This document shows, in pieces, positions 56,842 through 64,000 of a DNA stretch of 64,000 bases. The stretch's first letter is position 1; every line of letters begins with the position of its first letter. A program made the translations under genes and the position numbers. The stretch is from positions 868,001 through 932,000 of the forward strand of contig OX637800.1 of assembly GCA_951802425.1 (NCBI GenBank). The letters are read 5' to 3'. The DNA is from Clavaria fumosa (lineage: Eukaryota > Basidiomycota > Agaricomycetes > Agaricales > Clavariaceae). The notes beneath the pieces are model-generated. The model had not been told where the DNA came from. It did no database searches and saw only the letters and a list, made by a program, of their open reading frames with translations.

Positions 56842-57752
56842 TCACGCCCTGACCAGCCTGCCCAGTCGGTGGCAGAACAGATGTTCCGCCGCCTCTCCCC
56901 GTAACCTAGACACCTCGCCCTCCTTCCAAAAGCCGTCCTCCATTCCCTCGATCCAGTGGTGGGTTGGGCGGTCCAGCCTGCACCCGCCAAACACGGCACT
57001 CCAGAGCGGGGTCCAGAAGCGCTGCCACCACGCGACGTCGGGGCGGTCGCTGAGGACGTGCTCGTAGAAGAGGAACTGGCCGCCTGCGGGGCGCAGCACG
57101 TGCCGCAGGAGCGCGTCGAGCGTGTGTCGCGGCGCGGGGACGGTGCAGAGCGTGAGGATCGAGAGGAGCGTGTCGACCTGCTGCTCACCGCCCGTCGCGC
57201 CGAGGATCGAGAGGACGTCCTCCGCGCCGCAGGAGAGGATCTGCAACGTGCCTGATGGCTCGGAGAAGCCGGCTTTGTTTGCGGCGGATCGGATGTGGGG
57301 GTGCATTACGGTGTTGGGCTCAAGGGCAACGTATTTAGACACTTTGTGCGGGTCAAGGTAGTTCACGGAGTGGCCGTGTCCTTTGGGACGGAGAGATCCC
57401 AGGAAAAAGAAAAAGGAGCGCAACGCGAATGATGCATGGGCGAGAACATTTTTCGAGGCTACCACATTGGTGGAGAAGACGGCACCTGAAACATGTACTA
57501 CGCACCTGCGCCAAGATCCAAAACCAATCCCCGGGCGTATTCAAGAATGAGGACTTCCTTGACGGGTCGCGCGCTTTCGTCTACACTGTCGCCGAACGCG
57601 AGCCAGACTTCAGCCATGAAGATATCGGAGAGGGCAGAGGGGCGGAACGCGAGTGAGGGTGATCTAAGGACAGCTAATAAAATCTTTGGTAGCGCTGAAA
57701 TCACGGCGAGCCGTAGGTCGGTGAGCAGGGAGAAGGCAGCTGAGGGGTGCAT
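56842..57752 (-). CDS. METTL7-like SAM-dependent methyltransferase
   Basis: Two exons (57752-57506, 57380-56842), 261 codons. The first exon has a hydrophobic N-terminal helix (LTDLRLAVISALPKILLAVL) that may anchor the protein in the ER or lipid droplet membrane. SAM motif I is VLDLGAGHGHSVNYL, split by the intron, followed by YVALEPNT, a post-motif strand LLSILTLCTVP, and GQFLFYEHV. The end FGGCRLDRPTHHWIEG is typical of METTL7-type enzymes. Substrate unknown; animal relatives methylate thiols. The start was chosen at 57752 because the longer frame upstream to 57863 looks like intron sequence. Confidence 0.82.
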
Positions 57753-58225
57753 GTTCACGATGGTATCTTGGAAGACAAGCACAGCAGTCTGATAAGATAA
57801 ACTGGTGAAAACACAGCCACACTCACTCTGAAAGTCATGTGTTGGGAATAGCTCATTAATCATCAGCAGAACCTGATTTCAGCTAATGGAATTTGATTTC
57901 ATAGATGCTAAAGATTTACATAGCCTCTTAGAGTGAACAGGCCATCTACAGAGTACTTGACAGTGAACATGCCTGTCCAGCTTTATAATCTACCTCTTCA
58001 AGCAATGAAGACAGCTGCTCTGGTAGCACTTCACTTTTTCTTCCCGAGTGATCAATATCGTGAGAGAGACAGAGAAGCGGGTCATGCACAGACAAGTGAA
58101 CTAACCACTTCAGATAAGCTACTTTAAAGATATACTAGCGGCGCATTAGTGGTCACTGGATCACGGTAGCACACTACACTGTAAAGGCATCTCAGTGAAT
58201 GTTGTGGCCTGCTGAGGCAAATCAC
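57753..58225. other. intergenic, no gene seen
   Basis: Moderately AT-rich; contains an apparent splice-like site (TTTCAG) near 57820 that could belong to a 5' UTR exon of the methyltransferase gene. Confidence 0.35.
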
Positions 58226-59191
58226 TCACTCTATCTGTCCATATGCATGTGCATTCGTGTCTTTGAGCAACGGGTTGATGACAGTCGGTTGGATCTGGTA
58301 TTGGATGGAGTTGAGCAGCGTCTGAACAAGAAGGTTCCAATAGTATCGGACTGAGACAGCAGAACATCACACTTACCTGCTGCCCAAGGATGATGAAGGT
58401 TGTGTTATTTGGCATGATTGGCCGGAAGGCGATGTTGGCGACAATCTCCTGCCGGACACCTGTGAACCTGAATGGAGGGGAGAATGTGAGCTTCGTAACC
58501 TTACTCGAGGCAGTCATCGCACGTACCTGACCTTGGCTACGGCAAACCCACTGGGTTGGACAACTCCGTTCTCATCTTTTTTGATATCGTCACGCAGCTG
58601 CGAGCTCAAGATCTGGCTGACCTGCGCTCCAGTATCCCAAAGTACCCAGACATCTTGAAATGTCTGCACTGGCTCGGGAATGCCATCGGGCCACTCATAG
58701 GGCGAGACGCTAATCGTGGCTTGAATAAAGGGCAGGTCTCTTAATGCAGCGCCGTCGAACAGATTGAGCCAGGCAGCGGCATATGGATCAGGGATCTTGC
58801 CACCTTGGAAATCCTTCCTAGCAAGATCGCGGAGCCTGAGTCGACGTGCCTTGTCAGCGTCGTCACTGCCCTTAACGGGCCCCTTGGTGAACGTAGATTT
58901 GTAAGGAGGGATAGACCCGTGTTGGTCCCGCGGAGGGCTATTCACGACTAGACCATCCCATCGGAATGACTGGGGGTATTCACATACGAATGAATGAAGG
59001 CACATACGTTTAAGCAGGGCCTTTGTCCTCTCGGGTCTAGAAGGAGTGGGAGGAGGGTTTCTCTCCTCCTTTTTGACAGCGTCAAGCAGCTGAGCAGCGG
59101 TGATGCCTGTAACTTTAAGGTTCGCGAGGGCTGCTTCAAGGGCAGCAACATGGAAGACCACAACGTCCGGAGCGGGAGATTCGAGAGTCAT
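58226..59191 (-). CDS. protein with a retropepsin-like aspartic protease domain
   Basis: Three exons (59191-58527, 58467-58377, 58321-58226), 283 codons. The N-terminal part is helical and charged. A basic region (DKARRLRLRDLARKDF) leads to a beta-rich domain with VWVLWDTGAQVSQIL, the Asp-Thr-Gly-Ala active site of retropepsin-like proteases. It continues as VRQEIVANIAFRPIM and ends FIILGQQTLLNSI, where ILG matches the conserved ILGxD-like strand but with GQ. No RT, integrase or zinc knuckle adjoins, so it is either a domesticated retroelement protease or a host family of that fold. The 5' end overlaps the transporter remnant on the other strand. Confidence 0.72.
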
Positions 59192-59302
59192 AATTGGCGT
59201 GGTACTGGGTCAAGTTCGTACTCTGACAGCCATTCCCACAGTCCCACCGTCCCACCGTCCTCCGACACCTCGGGCTACAGTATGTTCGGATGACCGATAA
59301 CT

Positions 59303-60912
59303 CAAACACGACAGATGAGACAACTCCTTTGCTTGAAAGACGCCGACCAATATCTCCGCATCTCGACAACACTCCATTCATTCAAAATTTCTGCAGGATT
59401 TCGCAAAGAGAACCGTCGGACGAGTATGCGATGCAGTGCTTCACAAAGACCACATCACCACCGCGATAAAATCAATCCCCGCAGTCATCCTTGGTTGCCT
59501 GCTTAATGTTCTCGATGGCGTATCTTGTGAGTGTTTTCGGAAGAAAAGGATACAGCTCCATTGGTTTTCTACATTGTCGTCATGGCTGTGGGGCTTGGTC
59601 TATCAGTGTTGCGGAGCGAGGGCTGGTTCTTCGATATGGGCGTCAAACAAAAGGCTTGGTATACATTCTACACGTACTTCGGTCTGTTGTTTTTCTCTTA
59701 CTGTTCTACTCTCTCATTGTCTTGCCGTAGATTTTAAAGCCGTACATGTTGGGCCGTTGTTGTCTACTCTCCCGACACAGATTACCCTGTGAATTCTCAG
59801 GCCACTCCGTTTTCAGAGGAGGTTGCTCATATGGGGATCATCTAGTCTTTTCTTCAATATCCTACACCCCCCGCTGCGCAGCGTGTGCTCGTGGCCAAGG
59901 GTGTCGTGTCAGTGTTTTGTGGTTTCTCGGCGGACTCAGCGATGGCGCGCGGCTGCAGAGTGTGGACGTGCTTGGGTAAGAGGGCGTCGAGCTCTTCTCG
60001 CCTTTCACTGATGTGGGTCAATACCATGTAGGGCATTTGCACAACCGTTGACATTATTTGGCCATGCCACAGGGGCGGAGAATGCTTATCTCAAAGCTTG
60101 GTGCAAGCTACAAAAGCTTGAAACGGTTCCAGCCGGTGCGTCGCATTCGCAGAATTGTTGCACGTCCACAAGGTGATTTTCTAACGTGTGTTGCTCCCAG
60201 GATTGCTAGGTCAGCGGGACGTCAACGTTTTTCCCTCATCCGTTGCAGGGTCCCCGCGGCGTTCGCATCTGCGCGATGCAGGCAGTCGCACTATCGCGGA
60301 TGGTGTATTCCCCGGGATTTTTGTCAGCGGAATCTCATGATCTTGGATCCCACTTCTGACAGAATTTATCCCCAATATCGGCGGATACCTGGAACATTCC
60401 TCGGAGCCGTTCAACACGCTTGTACGGGCGTTCTGGCCGCACGGCGGCCTAAAATATGACCATTCGAGCCCCTCCTCGCGCCTCTCGAACGCAAAGCGTT
60501 GCCGGAGGGGCACGTCCTGTGGAAGCAGGGTGACCAACCTGACGGGCTGTGCCTCATCGAGTCGGGCGTCCTGCGCGCCTCGTACCGGTTTGCGGACCAC
60601 GCGCCGCCGACGGAGGAGTCAATGGTTCCTAGGTCGCTTTCGGGCGAGATCACTGCGTTGTCCGGCCTCCCGCGCAACTCAACGGTGTGTGTTGAGCGAG
60701 AGCGCGTCCTCTGGAGGTTGGCCCCAGAGGCGCTGCGTGCGCTGGAGCTAGAGCATCCTGCGTTGGCGATCACGTTCGTTCGTTTGGTGTTAAAAAGTAG
60801 GTGGCCAAAACGTATACGCTTCCCGACCCGAGCTCTTTATCTAACGTCGTTCTCTTCAGCGGCGAAAATCGATTTCGACATCCTGCTCTCTGCGATGGCT
60901 GCTAGGCAGTAA
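59303..60912 (+). pseudogene. decayed SulP-type transporter with cyclic-nucleotide-binding C-terminus
   Basis: Pieces of a fungal SulP/VSB1-like vacuolar transporter occur in order but in different frames. They are an N-terminal DETTPLLERRRP, first membrane helix KSIPAVILGCLLNVLDGVS (near 59470), then, with much of the membrane domain missing, SEGWFFDMGVKQKAWYTFYTYF, GPLLSTLPTQ and FFNILHPPL. The C-terminal cNMP-binding-like domain is open from about 60470 to 60912 (EGHVLWKQGDQPDGLCLIESG, GEITALSGLPRNST), with one probable intron and end KIDFDILLSAMAARQ. The middle (59900-60460) is unrecognisable. No full transporter can be made. Confidence 0.72.
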
Positions 60913-61509
60913 TGGATGAGAGACCTCCATAATACACTAAAAGTATTCTCTGGAACAACAAGACAGGTAACAAGGGATCACTACTAGGGGAATGTATATC
61001 TGTGCAATACATCACAAAAGCAATTCCTGTGTCTGCTTTGAACTAGCTATAGCAGCGTCAGGATGACGCATCACGACTCAAAGCGATATCCTGTCTATGC
61101 ATCTCGAAGAGGACTTGTCGGAAACGAAGCGACCACCACCCGCGTTCCTCTCTTCCTTGCCGCCCCGGGTCCTGATTTTCGCCTGCCGAGAATTCTTCTG
61201 CTTCAACGGACGGGGTTTTGGGGAGTGGAAGGCCAGAGGCAAGCACGTCCGCCACACATCCCTGCATGTCGAAATCCATGCCGGCAATGGCACCCTGTGT
61301 GGAGCGTAGACTTGAATGAGCAGGGAATGACCGTGCCCGCAGGGCACACTCCCAGAATGATAGCTTCCATGCCTCTGGTGGAGGAGATGTTGGGGTAGTA
61401 TCTTCCTTAGTGAGGTTAGAAGGATACAGTCTGCTTAAGCATAGGTAGAGAGTATTGCTGTCTTGATGGAAATGGTAGATTGTAGAGCTGAACAGGTCAG
61501 CCAAATATA
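60913..61509. other. no recognised gene; one doubtful minus frame (61058-61504)
   Basis: The 148-codon minus frame has no family features and low conservation signs. Nothing else is supportable. Confidence 0.3.
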
Positions 61510-63075
61510 CAGTGACTCACAAAACTGTTTGAATGTTTTGCACTTTTGAAATGATTCACTTATACCTTTCCAGGTAAAATAGCTAAAATTCTGAGGATAT
61601 TTGTGAGGAGAGCCATGCTTCTTGGCTACAACCTTGCTCTATATTGCAAAGTACAATTCCCATTCTTGGTAATGTTATGACATCATTTTCTTTATCATGT
61701 CATTTGAACAGTTTTGTTGCTGACAATTTTATCAGTCAAATGTGTAAGTATTACGATATGGCCTCTTTTTGCCTCCAGCACACCCCCAATCCTCCTAGGC
61801 ATGCTTTCAATCCCTGACAAATAGAAGCAGGTATCTTCTTCCACTCTTCCACCCTTCCCACAACTGTAACACTCCTCCTGGTGCCTTTTCATAGTCTCCA
61901 AGCCTCCTCCTAAGATGACTCCACAGATGCTCAATGGGATTGAGGTCTGGAGATTGAGTAGGCTATATGAGGGCCTTAAAATCATGGTCCTTTAGCCAAT
62001 CTTTGGCCTGGTGGCTCTGGTGCTTGAGGTCCCCATCATGTTGCAATATGATGTCTTCAAGGATCTTGTCATACTATTGGAGGCTGGCCTGAAGTTTGGC
62101 AGTGTAAAGGTGCTTATCCATCCTCCCATCAATCTTGCAGGCATATCCCACCCCCTCCAACATCATACATCCCCATACTATCACAGAACCACCTCCAAAT
62201 GTTCTTGTTCCCTCCACCAACCTGTCACCACCATATTTTCACCCTGCTTTTGCCTCACCCATTTCTTCCCATTGGATCCCAGACTATTGATCTAAGTCTC
62301 ATCTGACCAGACAACCCTCTTCCAGTCCTCTACAGTCCAATCTTTATGTGCCATAGCAAAGTCCATCCCCTCCTTCTTATGTCTACTACTAAGTAAGGGC
62401 AATTTCTTCTACACTTACAGTCCTTAGACACCTTCTAACAGTGTGTGCAGAAATAGACTGGTTAGTAATACTACTAAGGGTCCTGGCAATCTGCACAATA
62501 TTTTCTGCATTGCCAGAGCTGATCAAACAAATTGCAACATGATGGGGACCTCAGGCACCAGAGCCACCAGGCCAAAGATTGGCTAAAGGACCATGATTTT
62601 AAGGCCCTCATATAGCCTACTCAATCTCCAGACCTCAATCCCATTGAGCATCTGTGGAGTCATCTTAGGAGGAGGCTTGGAGACTATGAAAAGGCACCAG
62701 GAGGAGTGTTACAGTTGTGGGAAGGGTGGAAGAGGAGTGGAACAAGATACCTGCTTCTATTTGTCAGGGATTGATTGAAAGCATGCCTAGAAGGATTGGG
62801 GGTGTGCTGAAGGCAAAAAGAGGCCATATTGAACACTAATACTTACACATTTGACTAATAAAATTGTCAGCAACAAAACTGTTCAAATGACATGACAAAG
62901 AAAATGATGTCATAACATTACCAAAAATGGGAATTGTACTTTACAATATAGAGCAAGGTTGTAGCCAAGAAGCATGGCTATCCTCACAAATATCTTCAGA
63001 ATTTTAGCTATTTTACCTGGAAAGGTATAAGTGAATCATTTCAAAAGTGCAAAACATTCAAACAGTTTTGTGAGT
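61510..63075. mobile_element. decayed Tc1/mariner element rearranged as a palindrome
   Basis: Starts after TA (61508-61509) with CAGTGACTCACAAAACTGTT. The last 15 matching bases of the inverted end are at 63061-63075; the final five and the TA are lost. The left part encodes, on the minus strand, a Tc1 transposase with stops: WSDET (first Asp), HDGDLKH near the second Asp, KDWLKDHDF, TQSPDLNPIEH and GIESMPRRIGGVL. The C-terminal half with its TIR is repeated inverted on the right (62531-63075), giving arms of about 540 bp around a 480-bp centre. Confidence 0.85.
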
Positions 63076-64000
63076 GTCGGGCTTGTGACAGCAAAACCCC
63101 TTTGGTGTGCAAGGGTAGAGCGAAGTGTCTGTTCAGTTTCTAATGCTAGTCGATAGTCCTGTCAGATTTGTCTCTTGATGTGCAGGGAATACTCCTGCAG
63201 TAGTCGAAGTGTCTGGTAATAGGTCTGTGGATTGGCTCTGAGTAGTCAGTCCTTTATCCAAGTCCTTGTATACCGCTGGTAATACTCGAACTGATAGAGG
63301 TTCTGCTCAATCGATGGGTGGCTGGTGAAACTCTCAGGAGGGATGACTTGCGACCTTAAAGGTGGGAAGATGAATCCTTCCAGTGTGAAGTTCTCAGCAG
63401 CGACATTTGCTGTCAGACTTAGTTGAGCTCTCTCAAGTAAGTGTATAGATGAAAAGATCGAAGCTAGGGTACAAGTGGGCTGGTCCCAGGTCTTATATAC
63501 TCTAGCTATGGGCTGTACATGATGGATGAGTCATTGATTAAATATCAGAACTGATAGATGATCAGGAAAGCTGTGCGCTTGTTGGGATCCTTGTGATGAT
63601 GATGTCATCAGTGATAGAGTAGGGTCCCTGCTTCGATGCATTACATCATGGTCAGCTGCATCTGATCTTGTTGGGGATTAGATCAGAGGATCAGATGATC
63701 TGTGATCGAGCTGTTCTGAGTCATGATTGTTTGATCGATCAATGTGATGTAGTGATCGAGTGAAACTGATCTTTGATCAGAGATCTTCTTAGGGGTGATC
63801 ATGATTGATGGATAGGGGTTTTTGCCCAATTGAGGTTGAGATCAGCCTGTGGTGGTTACTGGATAAAAGGAGGGACTCCCTCCCTTCACCGTCTCTTCAG
63901 AGTCTGCCTTTTTTGTGCTTCCAAGGCCACCACCTTGTCAAGTTCTTCCACAGCTCTTCCCTCTTCGCCCCCTGTACTGGGGTTAAACTCTCCTGTGATA
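63076..64000. repeat. LTR-like, GATC-rich sequence with TATA-like box
   Basis: No coding frame. Begins near TGTGACAGCAAAACCCC at 63086. About 15 GATC sites lie between 63540 and 63830. ATAAAAGG at 63863-63870 is followed by a C/T-rich stretch like a transcription start, as in retrotransposon LTRs. The partner LTR would lie outside the window, so this is a guess. Confidence 0.3.
63863..63870 (+). promoter_or_regulatory. TATA-like box
   Basis: ATAAAAGG followed 10 bases on by CTCCCTCCC; suits an RNA polymerase II start inside an LTR. Confidence 0.35.

Noticed and set aside
58994..59293. Plus-strand frame starting inside the retropepsin-like gene
   Set aside because: Only its last part (SSSYSDSHSHSPTVPPS) resembles the start of the decayed transporter; the rest is antisense to the protease gene.

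Overview
This is nuclear DNA of a filamentous basidiomycete, most likely an Agaricomycete. Genes are cut by many short introns (about 45-70 bp, GT-AG). The protein families fit that group: HGDL-type TKL kinases, fungalysin, a SulP-cNMP transporter remnant and Tad1-type LINEs. There are no operons or bacterial signals. Where I give exons, they were deduced by hand from splice sites, unbroken reading phase and comparison between paralogues in the window.

Left part (1-13874). The window opens in the 3' end of a TKL-type kinase gene. A diverged 1.9-kb direct duplication follows (about 1059-2940 and 5482-7390). A nearly complete Tad1-like LINE (7568-13544, minus strand) comes next, with a poly(A) tail and a 13-bp target duplication.

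Transposon nest (13875-31917). A DNA element with terminal inverted repeats and a GCN-triplet core holds a Ty1/copia element with 310-bp LTRs and an AGCCC target duplication. The copia element was then hit by a complete Ty3/gypsy element (918-bp LTRs, no LTR differences seen), a 293-bp hAT-like MITE and a 1172-bp inverted-repeat element full of minisatellites. Removing the three insertions with one target copy each leaves the copia gag-pol frame open from end to end. The gypsy element also carries an intact five-exon antisense gene with a cysteine cluster.

Kinase cluster (31918-43848). Two intact paralogous kinase genes are arranged head to head (796 and 833 codons). A related multi-exon pseudokinase follows, in which the Lys, HRD-Asp and DFG-Asp positions are all replaced.

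Housekeeping and unknown genes (44791-60912). In order: a TVP38-like Golgi membrane protein with a long tail; a 1362-codon protein built from repeated dsRBD-like modules with matching phase-1 introns; a divergently transcribed fungalysin; a Rab18-like GTPase; a convergent METTL7-like methyltransferase; a retropepsin-like protein; and the decayed remains of a SulP/cNMP transporter.

Right edge (61510-64000). A decayed Tc1/mariner copy rearranged into a palindrome, then an LTR-like, GATC-rich stretch with a TATA-like box.

The strongest candidates for something undescribed are the modular dsRBD-like gene, the antisense cysteine-cluster gene inside the gypsy element, and the triple-dead pseudokinase beside its active-looking relatives.
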